Assembly (NCBI GenBank): GCA_001972305.1
Contig: BDDD01005919.1
Span: 1 to 64,000, forward strand
From: Cephalotus follicularis
Taxonomy: Eukaryota; Streptophyta; Magnoliopsida; Oxalidales; Cephalotaceae
Reading direction: 5' to 3'
Length of the DNA: 64,000 nucleotides
The position numbers and the translations under genes were made by a program. The notes beneath the pieces were generated by a model, which made no database searches, was not told the origin of the DNA, and was given only the letters and a program-made list of their open reading frames with translations. How positions within the stretch are numbered: position 1 is the stretch's first letter; every line of letters starts with the position of its first letter. Positions 34,283 to 47,398 of the stretch are shown here, piece after piece.

Positions 34283-36777
34283 TATTGGAAACCTGGCAAG
34301 GGTTCCCGGTCGATTTGGTCCTAGAACGCTACTGTGTATATTTTTAATATTTCCAAAAAACCAAGACAGTAAGTAAAGGTTCACACTAACATCTTAGTAC
34401 GAAATAGAAAAGCCTAGGATCTCCTTTTAATTAACAATCAAGATAAAACAAACATCAAGCATGCATATACAGTTAAACCGAAACCATATCGGTAAACATA
34501 AAAGAATAAGGGAAGCAACCATACCAACGTTGGAGACTCCACCACTTTTCCCCTACACGCTTGTCGAAGCAACAGCCGGTCATCAGAACATCCGACGGAT
34601 TTTGGACAGTCCATGATGGGTCCGATCTTGACACCATCGGACTCCAAAAAAACTGCTCTACCCGTTTCTGGTGGAGACTGGTCGGGAATCACCCTGGAAC
34701 ACGGCGAAAGCGGCGGTGACTCACTGAGTTTGAACTCAGTGAGTCTCGGTCAACTTGCCATTGACTAGCTGCAACATATGTGGACGCTAACAACCCGATC
34801 TTCACACTGGTGGAAGAGACTCGGCGAGACTCGGCCTGGAGCGCTAAGAAAGGCCGGCGGCGAGTCACTGAGTTGACTCGCTGTTCACCATCAACAGTCG
34901 CCAAGCCACCAAACACCTCAACTCCTTCATCTGATCACACCTACACTGCAGACTCACTGTGACTCGGGCCAGAAAGCCAACTCACAGCGGCCGACGCATC
35001 AACTCGGCAATGTTGACTCACAAAACGCAAAAACTAGCCAAACAACCGGAAAACACAAAGGGAAGATCAAAATGGATAGAGCCAATGATTTGGCTCCACC
35101 TACTGTGATCATCGGTGGTGGAAGAGACACCGAGGGCGGCATGACGGAAAAAATGCGTTACTACTGCCAAGGAGAAAATGGGGAGAAAGAATAGGAGAAA
35201 ACGGGAAATAGAGGAGGAGAGACTTAATAGGGATGAACGAACGCCTCATCCCGGTCATCGGTAGGAAGCGCCGGCGTCTTCTATGGCCAAAAGCTCTCCC
35301 TGCGCGCTGCGCAACCGTTGCGCACTATCTCTCTCCAAAATGCACGAGTCTTACGTTTTTGGCGTGTCATCATATTCATAAAAGACAAAGTCTCTATTTT
35401 GTCTTTTTCTTTTTCTTTATTTCATTTAAATCTCTTTCAATTTAATTTGTTTCTCTCCCAATTAATTAAAGACTCTATCTTCAATTAATTTGATTTAATA
35501 AAATTAAATCATGCTCCAGCATTAAATGTTTTAATATATCAATAAGGCAAATTGTGGAGAGAGGAACAAACCACAAATGGCTAATTGATATATACTAGTT
35601 TAAAAAAACTAGATTTACCACCAAGCGAGCATGTGTGCAGCATGCATCACTTTTCCAATAATCGGTCTGGACCCGAAAGCCTTTCGATCTCCAGTATGAT
35701 GACGAATTCCCAAAGCACCCCGTCATATGGTACGACTACTATAATAGTCACCGACTACTAGAATAGCCCAGGTGTGATCTCCAGTCACCCCCCGGATCCT
35801 TGTATTACCACGTCTATCAATCAGGGACCAAATAGCCAGTCGCTTTATCCAGTTATCGGCATATGTGTAGTGTTTCCCTCATCATACTTAGCTCCAATAA
35901 ATGGTCTAGGGTTTGGATGAATGTCACCCCTAGATTTAGCTGCGATACTAAATATCTATGATCGCATTGAGACTATGACAGAGCTCCCATGGCAAAGACC
36001 TCGTCTCTAGTCCCTCTATAACCTGATCAGGATTTTAAGTCTGCAACGTACATAGATAAATAGAGCTGATCACCCTCTACTTGGGTGTGATGATTCCTTG
36101 TTGCGCCCTCGCTCATACATCTCAATGCAGCTTCCACAAGACCCAAAGGCGACCCTTTTGCCAGCACGTGGCTAGTGATGGGGAAGGCGAAAATCAAAGT
36201 CAAGCAGTCACCAGACAATGCATGCTAGCCGCTCAAGTCAAAGGAACATCGTAGGCGTGGACCTACTAGTCACCATAGACTATACACTACCGTGACCATA
36301 GGAATCCCTATTGACATGGGTATAGACCATCCAAATAGGGATCCTATTGGTAGGCATGTTCAGCATCATGCAACCGCGCACGCACCCCACATTAGCTTTA
36401 GTATAATACTGAATGGTCCAGGAGATGATCCATCCTTCCTCATTGGGAGCAAGCGTAATGTGGCAAGTCTTTATCCAAGTTCTACAATGGCCCAAAGATT
36501 GTGAACCTATGACTTGGAACAAGTTTAGTCACAGGGAATAAGGATCTCAATCTCATGGCCTCCCTGGTGAGAGATCCAACCCTTTGATATGACAAGGCAA
36601 TATATTGCATACAGTTAATTAAGAATAATTATTCTGTTCCTTTTGGTTGGTTCGGATGAACCATATATTCTTTCCAATATAAATAAAATTGCACATAGAA
36701 CATAACTGGAACTAAGAACGTTGAATTAGAGTGTACATGTAGCCTCTCATGGCTTGCAGGGACACCCAATTCCAACA
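34283..36777 (-). repeat. Copia-2 5' LTR
   Basis: This 2,495-base LTR is the partner of 14306-19134 and is not interrupted by another element. It begins TATTGGAAACCTGG and ends TTCCAACA. It carries the conserved 12-base hairpin at 34718-34745. The ending is followed by GTTCC, the target-site duplication. Confidence 0.92.
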
Positions 36778-36782
36778 GTTCC

Positions 36783-36895
36783 ATCGACTTGATGAGGTGA
36801 CATGGGAACGTGAGGATGATATTCCTAAACGCTACCCTCACTTATTCTAGAGATGTTAAAAATTCGAGGACGATTTTCGTTGAAGGTGGGAGGAT
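36783..36895 (+). pseudogene. G1 polyprotein tail, right of Copia-2
   Basis: Encoded phrases include DEVTWEREDDI and an RYPH-type ending, the chromodomain-type terminus of Tekay/Del elements. A purine-rich tract (GTTGAAGGTGGGAGGAT) runs up to the 3' LTR. It is the continuation of the G1 region ending at 14305. Confidence 0.8.
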
Positions 36896-37048
36896 TGTAA
36901 TGCCCGGAATTTCCATCCATAGTATTTCTCATTGTAATTGCGTTATGAATTAATAAATGATGGATTTTCCAACTTGTGATACTGAAGTTTGAGGAAGAAC
37001 GTTAAAGAAGTGTGGTAATGAGTTGAATTATGGAAAAATGGGCTCAAA

Positions 37049-37252
37049 GCATCGACGCCAAGAGTAAAGCGTCACTTTATAGAGGAAACAACGGACTGTC
37101 GAATAAAATAGTTGACTAGGAGACTTTTGAGGAAACAGTTGACTATTAGAGAAGAACAACCAACTGTTAGAGAAGAACATTCAACTGTTAGGCTATCTGA
37201 TAGCACAACGAGTTAAGTGAACAGCTGACAGTTAGAAGAAAACAGTCGACTG
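37049..37252. repeat. GTCGAC cluster A9 (mixed flank types)
   Basis: Copies start at 37049, 37069, 37088, 37109, 37136, 37157, 37178, 37222 and 37243. Six of eight spacings are 19-21 bases. As in A3, the row opens with the GCATCGACGC type and passes into the CAGTCGACTG type. Confidence 0.7.
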
Positions 37253-38952
37253 GAAGACGCTCTCTCAGAGCAACATGTGAAGTAATCACATGCAGTGACT
37301 GAGGGGAAGGAAGAGGACGCTACCTGTGTGTCATAAGGCCAAAAGGGAGAAAGACTGGGACATTTGTAGACCATTCAGACTGAGTAAGAGAATTAATGAG
37401 CCACTTGGTGAATACAGGGCAGGAAAAAGAAGAAGGAAGAGAAAGTGAGGCACATGGCCATGCAAAAGGGATAGAGAAAGGAGGGAGAGATGCAACCTGC
37501 TTAAAGCACCTCACCTCTCCTCCATAAACATACCAGAGTGTAACACCCCCGAAGGTGGGAGCCCTTATAGGTCATAATACATAACTAAACAAAAAAACAC
37601 ATGACAAAACATAAATCTTATTTTTATTCAAAAATGTGATGATCTAAGACATATCATAACTGAACATAAACTGGAGTATGAATCTAAAACATAGTCTGAT
37701 ATCTTTTACTTAACCAATTTCAAAACCATAATCTGAAAACATAAAGCGAAATCTTAACATTATTCAAAAGATCGGCCTAAACATGACCATGAAAGAATGG
37801 AAACAAAACAGGATCAATTCCTAGGTGATCCTCAGACACAAGGTGGATATCCCTCTCTCACATTTCCCCGATGCTCCTGAAAACCTACAGCATGGAAACA
37901 AAAACGCGGCTGAGCAAACTCAGTACATATAAGGAAAGTAAAACAGTAAATGGACATTTAAAAGATAAACAAATATCTGAATTCTAAAATAAACAAATAA
38001 TATGATTAAATATTCTTTATAATGTAAAGCAGAATATTTAAACAAAACAGTTATAAAAATCTTCGTAACTCTAAAAAAAGCATAGTACCATAAATCATAA
38101 TTATAAACTTTATCCGATTTCATAATTTCATAACAGAGAATCTAATGTATATACATATATAAGTACGTAAAGGGTTCGCAAGGCCCACAAGCGCTGACGG
38201 AAAGACGTGTACGGCACTACACAATCAATCCCAAATCTGAATTCTGAATCTGACAATAACTAGAGTCGGCTCATACGCCTCAAATGGATCCATACCCTAC
38301 TCTCAGGATATATATAAAAAGAGATGTGGTAAACTGATCTCACCGCCATGGTAGGTGTCATGTCCTTCATGCCAAAGAACACGCCTATGATACCTCATAG
38401 GTAAGTTTTTCTTTGTATGTCATTATCCTAAAATATTGTTTGTTCTAAAACAATTTAAAACATACATATGAATACTATCTCCAGACATATATGAAATTAT
38501 TTAATAAGTATCACCAACATACTTTCATAAAAGACATATCCGACATCATAATCTTATCTGTATCAAAAAATTTAACATACTCCCGAAAACGAAAGTCATG
38601 TTCATTTAACATATTTTCGATAGTGAAAACCATTTCGTTTAACATATTTTCGATAGTGAAATTCATGCACATATTACAAAATCAGTAATATTCTCTTTAA
38701 TAATAAAATAGATTTTATTCAAATAGAACCGATTATCCGACAACGAAAAATCCATTCCAACACAAACAGAGAATAGCCAAGAATAAGAAATATCCCTACC
38801 TTAGCCGATCGAAAACTAAACAAACCCGAATACAGAACAAAAGCAAACAAGGAGTATCCTAATCTCCACCATGGATGATATCAAAACCTAATCAGATTAA
38901 TCCAAGCATTACCATAACGTACGAAACAAAAATATCAAACTGCCAGGGTAAA

Positions 38953-39174
38953 GCGTCGACGTTTAACTAAAGGAGTCGATGATTTCAATGCATGAAGGAA
39001 CAAAGCGCTTAGCAAGGCGTCGACTAACACATAGCATAACACAGTGGAAAGCGTCAACGTTTAAATAAAGGCTTCGACGGTTTAGACATAACAGTAGACG
39101 CTAAAACACATGAATGGTGTTTTAATACTGATTTTACACACGAAGGCGTCGACGCTTACGATAGGCGTCGACGC
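38953..39174. repeat. GTCGAC cluster A10 (GCGTCGACGC type)
   Basis: Copies start at 38953, 38973, 39017, 39051, 39071, 39146 and 39165. Members come in pairs 19-20 bases apart, and the last pair is two exact GCGTCGACGC palindromes. Confidence 0.75.
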
Positions 39175-39947
39175 TTAATGTCGAAAACATGATACCCTGT
39201 GCAGAAAATCAATTGGAAACCATGGCTATAATCCTATTTTCTCTTACACATCATGAAACAGTGGTATGTATAGGTTCTAAAACATGTTTTCTATGCATGT
39301 AATTATCATTATACACATATATTAATGCATGATCATGGACAACATACCATATACAAGTTACTTATATTATTAATAACTTGATGATATTTCTTAGCGGTTA
39401 GTATGGATGATCAAAATTCAGTTTCTTTAACCATTAATAATAAAATAGTGATATGCATGAGTTCTAAAACATGTTTCTTTACTTTTAAACATCAGTATAA
39501 AAAGTTATGCATAAAATCCCATGGATGAACAAATTAGAAATAACAGTAGAAATTTATTTCGAACAAGCCTCTAAAATCATGCTCAAAGATAAATCCTAAC
39601 CTGTTTTAGTACAAATTAATGATTGATATCAAAACTACGTAGTACAAACTAAAGATTTCATTTAGAAATTACCTTCAAAATATGTCAAAAACAATGAAGA
39701 AAGATGCAAGAAAACAGCTGCTTCAGTTTGTAAAGAAGAAAGTGCAGGTGATCAGTTTTAAAACCATAGAAATTAAGTTTAAATGCTTAAATCGTGTAGC
39801 TTTATGGAAAGAATCGGTGGGTTCAAAACCTTCCATTCGTGTAGATAACGTGTCTAACTAACAAGGAAAACGGATGAACTAAAAATGGCAAGAATCTCTT
39901 CTTCCATACAAAGCCACCGTCCAAAAAGATAAGGAAAATCGACTTAA

Positions 39948-40075
39948 GCGTCGACGATATACTGAAAGCATCGACGGTTAAACCTTTAAAAGTCAAACAT
40001 GTCAATGTCAAGACTATGGGCATTGACATGTACATCGTGCCAAAGCGTTGATGTTTCTGATGAAGGCGTTGGCGC
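39948..40075. repeat. GTCGAC cluster A11, two pairs
   Basis: Pairs start at 39948/39968 (20 bases apart) and 40045/40066 (21 bases apart), near the upstream end of S2 in its own orientation. Confidence 0.6.
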
Positions 40076-40707
40076 TTAAAGAATTTCCAAATTAAAAACT
40101 GACAGTCCAAAACAATGAACATAACAGATTACATAAACATAACATGAGACAGTAAACAGGTAGGCATAAGGACGGGATATTACACAGAGAGAATTTAGAG
40201 AGAAACACAGTGAGAAATCAAGAAAGGAGAGGAGAAAGAAAGAAATCATTCTCCATTTGTTGAACCAAAGAGAGAAGCTTGGAAACTCTGATTGGAGCTA
40301 CTGGACTGAACTTGGAGCTGCTAGGGCTGGTCAGGAAGCTTAAAGAGGTGGACTTCGATTCCTAACTTGGAATCTAAGGTAGGGACTCTATAATTGTAAT
40401 TTTGAGCTCAATTATAGTATTTGATCATCTGGTGAAATGCATGAAGGATTGTTATGGCCTGCGAACCTGGTAGTTGAGACTGATGATACTTTGGTTGCAT
40501 ATGGATTGGATGTGCATGTGTGTACTACTTTATTTTGTTGGTATGGAGACGCCATTGCATGTTCATGTTTAATCTAAGATGAAATCAAACTGTATGGTTT
40601 CAAGAGTGGAAAATGATTGGAATGCATGCTTTCTTATGTTTGATCCCGATTGAATTGTGATTATCGTGGTGAATTACAAAGAGAAAACGTCCACTGTTTT
40701 CCCAAAA

Positions 40708-40955
40708 CAGTCAACTGTTGAAAGATAATAGTCAACTGTTGAATGAAACAGTCGACTGTTGATGGATGGCAGTCGACTACTCATGTGTTAGTCTGCCCAT
40801 ATTCATTGGGTGGTGACGTGGTGGTGTGTTGCAATAGAGAAAATGTGTACTGTTAGAAAGAAAAGTCGACTGTTAAAGGAAACAACCAACTGTTGAAAGG
40901 GAAACAGCCGACTATTAAGGGAAACAGTCAACTGTCGGAGGGAATAGTCGACTCT
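40708..40955. repeat. GTCGAC cluster A12 (CAGTCGACTG type)
   Basis: Copies start at 40708, 40729, 40749 and 40770, then 40863, 40883, 40905, 40925 and 40946. Seven of eight spacings are 20-22 bases. It corresponds to A4 in the 5' LTR. Several copies read CAGTCAACTG or CAACCAACTG, consistent with loss of the central CpG. Confidence 0.75.
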
Positions 40956-42068
40956 TAGATGAAACTTTCGACACGTGTGAGATGCGAAAAGGATCAGTTG
41001 CGATTTGAGCATATGTTTGCTTGCATATTGTTATAGATTGGATTGCTAATGGTATCTAAAATGTTTCACCATTTTGGAAAGTGCATTCATGATTTTAAAT
41101 AAATCATTATTTTACATGAAATGTTATATTTCAAATGATTGAAAATGGTTTTTGAGGATTGGATTTACATTTTGAATAAATGTAAGTATTGGAGTATTTT
41201 ATAACTTATAAATTACTTGAAACGGATTACCTTTGGATTGATTGCATGACTGTGATTGGGACTGTCGCTGTATTAGTCGCGTGACGGAGGTTGCCATTGA
41301 TGGATAATGGCGGGTTTGGGCTCTAGGTGCCAGGACATGGCTAGGGACACCCCCATTGGTTACTTAGCCATCGTGCAATTAACATGGATTGTTGACCTGA
41401 TTCGAGTCCGTCGGAGACAGGGCTGAAGTAGGAGTACAACGTCGGGGCCATGACATGGCGACGCTCTTCGTTCGTATGGATTGATTGATTGGTCCTTTGA
41501 TGACATGATTGCTGGGTTGTGTTGATGTAGCCACTCGGCATGGTTGCTCATATATTGGTGAATATATATATATATATATATTTATGTATTACATCACTGT
41601 GCATTCATTACATGGCATTTATTATAATAGACCCCGAAACACTTTTATATCTTTCCTACTTAGCCAATGGATTCGGCTAACCCTATCAATTTCAGATTGA
41701 TGCAGTGGGACAGATATGGACAAGCGTGGAAGAAGAATAAAGCTGTAATAATGTTAATTGATGGAATTGTATTTCCTTTTGGAGATCATTAAATTGTTAT
41801 CGTAATTGATGGATTTATGTATTCAATGGATAATATCATGCTCGGTTTTGAGGGCAATAAACGATGGATTATTTATGTTGTTAAACAATTATTAACATGT
41901 AGTATGAGATGCATGTTACGCACCTAATTCGGCTTATGATTTATGCTTCCGCAATATTTATGTATGAATTGGAAAGTTTTAAATTTTCCGTAATTGTTTA
42001 TAAGCTGAATATATGTTGATTGCCATGACCTCCAAGTCGATGATGTGAGAACGGGGTGTGACAGTATA

Positions 42069-43300
42069 TTATGTCAACTAATCAGTCACGTAACATCAGT
42101 AATGCACCACATATATAACATGTGCCATCACACGTTATAAAATTATACAATATATGTATCCAATACATATACTCGTGAGGCGAGACCCAAAAATCCAGAA
42201 TTAAATCGGTAACGATGGTATGTTACTAAGACGTCTTGCTCTTAAGTAAACTTACCATAAATAGTCCTTGACTATTTTAGGACCCTGAACCTATGACCAT
42301 CACATTCCAGGCGTGTAAATTAATCCCTTGATTAAGTTTCACAATTAAGTATGTTTCTAATACATCCGATACTTTATCCTGACAACAGTTACCATGTACT
42401 ATAATCCCTCATCATCCTTGGCTCCGATCACGGCCTAGGGTAAGGATACGTGTCAAACCTAGATATGCTGGTATCTATAAATCTCTAAATACCATCATGA
42501 CTATCGACATGCCTTTCCAAAAACCCTAGATTCCAGCTCGACATAACCTGGCCAGGTATTTCAAAGTCCACAATGAATACAAATACTATAGAGCCAATCA
42601 CCCTCACATCAGGTGTGACGATCCCATGTTGCGAATTCACTTACATTCACATAAATCTTGCAAGACCCAAAAGCTGTCTGTTTGCAAAGCCCGTGAAAGA
42701 ACTGGGTTGGGCGAAAATCAAAGTCAGACAGTCTCTATGCAATGTACAGTAGCCGCTCAAGTCTAAGGATCAGACAAGTCCATCCAGAACTTGCTAGACT
42801 TATAGACCCTATACACTACTGTCTCAGATGGGAAACTCTACTGACACGGGATATGTGACCATCCAAATAGAATTCCAATGGTGGGTCCAGTTCAGTGTAC
42901 ATGCTCCCAGCACGCACCCCGTATTTGCTTTAGGGTTCAACCCAAGTGGCAATGAGATACTCCACCCTCCCATTTATGAGACCAAGCATAATACGGCAAG
43001 TCTGTCCTGTTCATTTTGCCCTAAATAAGTGAACCTATGACTTGGAATAGTTTAGTCACTGAGAATAAGGAAGTCTCTCTCATATCCCTTCGCTCGACAA
43101 CCAACTCTTTGATGTGATAGGGCACCATATATGTAAGCAGTGACATGCTTTAATTATGTGATAAAACATATAGAGTTATGCCATTAAGAAAATATAATTT
43201 GCACAATGTAACGTGGATAGAACAAGACAGTATGTAAAATGAGTAGAGTACAATTACATCCGGCCACCTAGTGGCTTGACAGGTCACACTCTCTCTAACA
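42069..43300 (-). repeat. Copia-1 LTR, right part
   Basis: It continues the LTR begun at 6187-7067 after the G1 insertion. It ends CTCTCTCTAACA and is followed by GTCTCCCACTTGGCCC, which parallels the Copia-2 junction at 19134. Sequence near 42400-42460 (GGCTCCGATCACGGCC) is also akin to the Copia-2 LTR near 18250 and to 61140-61160. Confidence 0.75.
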
Positions 43301-43438
43301 GTCTCCCACTTGGCCCTCAAGCCACGAAGCCCTATAGTTCTAGCCCATCATACTATGATGATGCTCGAATACATTACTACATAGAGCTTTAGTCAGTGGG
43401 GTGCTAAATTTACCTAAGAGGCAACCCTTTCTAATACT

Positions 43439-46400
43439 GACACGCCCCGTTCCCGAGCACCCCCAACGGAGGAGGGCCGTGCCAGGTGGAAGGATGGCTC
43501 ACCTGGAACCCTAACCATACCCCAACAAGCAAAGGCTAATGCAAAGGCCAGTGCAGGCGTTAAAAACGCGCTGCCGAGGAGAGCCGCGCTCCCCAGACCC
43601 AACGCACCCAAGGCATAAAAACAAGGAATGCCCGAGCAAGAAGGAGGAATTTCCCATCTCCTCAAAGCCAAAAACGCCACGCATGTCATAAGAAACACAC
43701 GGCAAGGAAGGGACAAGGAAGGAAGGGTAAAACTGTAAAGTAACCCTTACTTAAACCATCCCCAAAACTCAATGCTTAACTAAAGGGAAAACGCACAACA
43801 CCCACTTAGCAAACGCACCGCTTAACTAAAGGGAACACTCTCAACAGCCACTGCCCAAACGCACCGTTCCACTAAAGGAACATGCCAGGGGAGGGAGCCA
43901 GGGCAAATAACACATTACTACGTCTTGCCTGGGGTCCCAGGCAGGGATGCCAACACAACACCACAACATGACGTAACACAAGTCGGGCCTGCGCCCCATC
44001 CTAAGACATGCCTTCCCCAGACGAACCATCCTCCGGCATGTCCTAGTTGGACAACAACCTCTGTCCTCCCCGGGCATGTCGTCCCCAGGGCATGACCATA
44101 CAAACAAGGTCATGCCCGGGCACAAGAAAATGACAACGTTAAACATAAGGCTAAGCCTAGGATCAACACAAGGGCCCGGGGACAAACGCCAAGCGTTGGG
44201 ACAACTACCTGGGGTCCCACAAACGCTCAAACTACACTAAGGAGATAACATCTCACCCTGGCCAGGCACCCAAGGGATCCACCAGGGCTCACCCACCAAA
44301 ACGTCTCCAGAGACCGAGCTAGTCTGAGGTCGGGAATTCGGGCAAAACTAAAGAAAACTGCTTAATCCCACTTAATGCCTACGGCATGCCCGGGGACCCT
44401 AACAGACTTTAGCTTAGGGTTAACCAACCCTAGCTGCTATGTCAACCAAGACCAAGCTACCCCTCCCCCGGTATCTCAGCAGAGGTGCCACATATGAAAG
44501 GGGCCGGGGAGAAACACTTAAGTTTCACCAAGGCTAGGGCTGGGGATACCTGCTCCTCCGCCCAGGGTCAAACAACCCCCGAACTCATACGTCATCCCTG
44601 CACACCCAAACACTTATCAAAAACAGCGCCAAGGTTGAGAGAATGGCACAAACAACAAGTATATAAAACAAGAGAATTATATACACCCACCCGGGCAAAC
44701 TTCCAAGGACACACAACATCCAAAAGTATATACATGTTTACAAAGAAGGTTTTACAAGGCATAGATATCAACAAAATCTATACAAAACCCCATGAATGTC
44801 CCCAAATGCATGTAGGTGCTAGTGGCCTAGGGGCCATCCTAAGGTGCTATGTCAGCGTCTACCTCTTTAAACTTGTTGTCCTTAGTGGATCTCAAGAACG
44901 TTACTGCCCCGCTCCCTCTTCTCACAAAACTGAGAGGGGATTAGTCCAACTGACTAGTGAGTAAGATCAAGGAATATCCTGGGCAAACCCACTTCCACTG
45001 GGGTGCCAAGAGCCAAGGAGAAACGTGCCCTACCCCAACTGGGCCAAAGGACAACCCATATCCACTGCTCAACAAAACAAGGCAGGGGTGAAAAATACAC
45101 AAGGATGTCAATAATAAGGAAAAGCCCGAGGAGACGTCAGAGCTACCAACTCAATGACTGGCCTCAAAGAAAGAAGATAAACAACAGTTTAGATATCAGA
45201 ACATGACAAGGATCCAAGGATCAACAGAAGATCAAATCTAAGGATCAACAATTACCAAGGGGACTATTGGTACTATATCAATCACAAGCACATTCCACAC
45301 ACGCCCATGCACACATTAAACTCACACACTTCCATAGCCGGAACCACCTCAGCAGCATAAATAACAACTCCGTTGACGTTCTATCATCGCAGTCATGGGC
45401 TACAGGACTGAACACATCCCTCATACACTCATATAGATAGCCACTTCCAAAGCATCGCGTGAACATAGGTAGAACGGCTACGCAAGCACTCCTCCCCCGG
45501 CAAATCATACGTTGGCGTACCTCACTACATGAACCTCGATCGAGGGGCTACGCAAGCCCACCCCCTTTGGCAATCATGAGCTCAGTACTACACTAGGTGA
45601 ACCTCGATCGAGAAGCTACCTCGTCGACAATCAAATATCGTTAGTATCGTCCAAGGGGCCCGCGAATCACCACTTAGCTCTGCCCTTGACGAGATAACAG
45701 AGGAGAACCTCAGCTCAGAGGTAAGTGTATCACCACTTAGACCATCTCGTACAGGCAATCTCATACATAACCTAGTAACCAGCACCCAGTAACCAGTACC
45801 CAAGGACAACAACACATGATATAAAATAAAGCATGAATACTCAACAAAAAGGGGAAACAACAAGTTCAACCCAGGCAAACCAGTATTCACATGCAATATC
45901 AACAAGATGACAGGAGAAGAAATCCTAGTCAAAGATAATATCATGGAAAGTCATATAAACAATAACTCTCAGTTATCAATTGATAGAAAGAAGAACATCC
46001 CACTCACTAGTATCAGTAACTTCCTTGTTGCGCGGGCTCCGAGCCTAGATCTGCCTCTGCAAGACCAACACACAACAACGCTTAGCTACCATGAACAACA
46101 TCTCTGAAGCTATGCATGAACCACATAAACCCATGAAAACCAAGGCGAAGCTCTCCCTCGACCTCAAGATCGTGCCTGCACCAACCGTGTGACGCACCAA
46201 AACATACTGAGGAGAACACTCACATGCTCGACGCGTAGACGGGTGAAAGAAAGTTCCAACCTCAAACAGCGCTCCAAGCTTCAGAAGAAAGATGAAAGAT
46301 GAAACCTCACTCTCCCAAAACACTTCTTCAGGCGTGATAAGACGTCTACCAAAACCAACAGCCAAACTTCTTAAGCAAGCTTTGCACATCTCCCAACACC

Positions 46401-46577
46401 AACTCAACCTCTCTTATAACTTAACCCATATCAAACATTGGGCCACCAGCAAGCCCAAACCAAAGTAACTCTTACCCACGGAAAGATCCCAAACCAACCA
46501 CAACCAAGGAGAAAAGAAAAAAAAAATTCCCCCAAGCCCAAACATCAATTTACCCAAAATTAATGCGGGTCGTTACA
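43439..46577 (-). repeat. G3 3' LTR
   Basis: This 3.1 kb LTR has a GC-rich section with repeated GGGCATG/CATGCCCGGG phrases (about 44005-44120 and 44370-44395). Open frames such as 44485-44964 have only a shortened counterpart in the sister LTR and no known domain, so they are not called as genes. Confidence 0.92.
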
Positions 46578-46589
46578 TCCTCTCCCCCT

Positions 46590-47268
46590 TAAGGAAATTT
46601 TGTCCTCAAAATTTCAGCTTTGGTCTAGGGAACAAGTAAGGATAACACTCCCTCATCTGGTCCTCACGTTCCCAGGTAGCCTCTTCTGCTACATGGTTTC
46701 TCCACAAGATCTTCACCAAGGGAATGGTCTTGTTCCTCAAAACCTGTTCTCATCGGTCTAAGATCTGCTCTGGGGCTTCCTCATAAGTCAACACTGGTAA
46801 ATCCTGTTCGGACAACACCACTGGCTTGGTCAACACATGGGAAGAATCAGCAATGTATTTCCTTAGCACAGATACAAGGAATACGTCATGTACCCTGGCC
46901 ATCCCCTTAGGCAATGCCAGACGATAAGCCACTGGTCTGATCCTTTGCACAACCTCAAAGGGTCCTATGTACTTTGGGCTAAGCTTCCCACGTTTGCCAA
47001 AATGAACAATCCCCGTGTAAGGTGATACCTTGAGGAAAACCTTGTCACCTGCATATAATTGCATGTCCTTACGACGCTTGCCTGTGTAGCTCATCTGCCT
47101 ACTATGGGCCGCACGCAAACGATCACGGATCACCTTCACCTTCTCTGCTTCGTCCCTGACCAGCTCTGGTCCTAACAACTGGCGTTCTCCCACCTCATTC
47201 CAACACAAAGGCGTTCGACAACGTCTACCATACAAAGCCTCGTAAGGAGCCATACCAATGCTCGCCAA
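46590..47268 (-). pseudogene. G3 integrase end and chromodomain-type tail (fossil)
   Basis: On the minus strand MAPYEALYGRRCRTPLCW and FLKVSPYTGIVHFGKRGKL are followed by YIGPFEVVQRI and VHDVFLVSVLRKYI. ILWRNHVAEEATWERED and a CYPYLF ending lie near 46600-46700. This is the GPF/Y domain and chromodomain-type tail of Tekay/Del elements. It is broken. Confidence 0.88.
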
Positions 47269-47398
47269 ACTAGATCAAAGTCAAATGGTCATCCCAACTT
47301 CCTCGAAAATCCATGACACAGGCTCTCAACGTGTCCTTAAGAATCTGGATAGCCCGCTAAGACTGCCCATCGGTCTGAGGATGGTACGCCGTACTGAG

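Larger units (their letters stand above)
14306..36777 (-). mobile_element. Copia-2: Copia element nested in G1, hosting S1 and G2
   Basis: This Ty1/Copia element is on the minus strand. The 3' LTR is 14306-19134, about 2.5 kb once S1 is set aside. The body is 19135-34282 interrupted by G2, and the 5' LTR is 34283-36777 (2,495 bases). LTRs run TATTGGAAAC to CCAACA or CAAACA. Five-base duplications GTTCC lie at both ends. A perfect initiator-tRNA-Met primer site (34269-34280) and a polypurine-type stretch after 19134 are present. LTRs differ at roughly 9% in a 270-base sample. The coding body is heavily decayed with many breaks. Confidence 0.9.
37539..40184 (-). mobile_element. S2: solo LTR in the G1 3' LTR
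   Basis: This 2,646-base LTR without a body runs TGTAACACCCCCG to GGGATATTACA and is flanked by a perfect CAGAG duplication (37534-37538 and 40185-40189). Orientation is minus, judged from the conserved GCTCAGCCGCG block (37880-37926) and hairpin block (about 38341-38405). It belongs to a Ty3 LTR group related to G2 but carries GCGTCGACGC-type motifs instead of CAGTCGACTG. Confidence 0.9.
7068..42063 (+). mobile_element. G1: Ty3 chromovirus, Tekay/Del-like, hosting nested elements
   Basis: This Ty3 element is on the plus strand. Its 5' LTR is 7068-9708 and its body 9709-14305 continued at 36783-36895. The 3' LTR is 36896-42063, itself split by S2. LTRs run TGTAATGCCC to GTGTGACA. The primer-site region TGGTATTACAAC is at 9713-9724, and the polypurine tract GAAGGTGGGAGGAT ends at 36895. 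Gag, protease, reverse transcriptase, RNase H, integrase and a chromodomain-type tail appear in the Ty3 order. LTRs differ at about 11% of positions in a 220-base sample read by eye, so it is the oldest full element here. It is broken at many points. Copia-2 is inserted near its pol end. Confidence 0.85.
36896..42063 (+). repeat. G1 3' LTR, split by S2
   Basis: LTR sequence is 36896-37538 and 40190-42063, about 2.5 kb together. It matches the 5' LTR, which is longer mainly because of the simple repeat at 9067-9215. It has motif clusters A9 and A12. The S2 insertion lies about ten bases downstream of the TATA-like CATAAAC at 37523-37529. Confidence 0.88.

Noticed and set aside
44005-44120. GGGCATG phrases in the G3 LTR as a further phased array
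   Set aside because: There are only a few copies, spacing is uneven (about 16 to 38), and the region is simply GC-rich. Evidence is too thin to group it with the GTCGAC arrays.
43414-44230. Cysteine- and glycine-rich open frames on the minus strand
   Set aside because: They lie in the GC-rich part of the G3 LTR; the sister LTR has only partly similar frames and no known domain is visible.
44485-44964. 159-residue open frame on the plus strand
   Set aside because: It is antisense in the G3 LTR, and the sister LTR keeps only a shorter piece (52709-52978). No domain or conserved start is seen.
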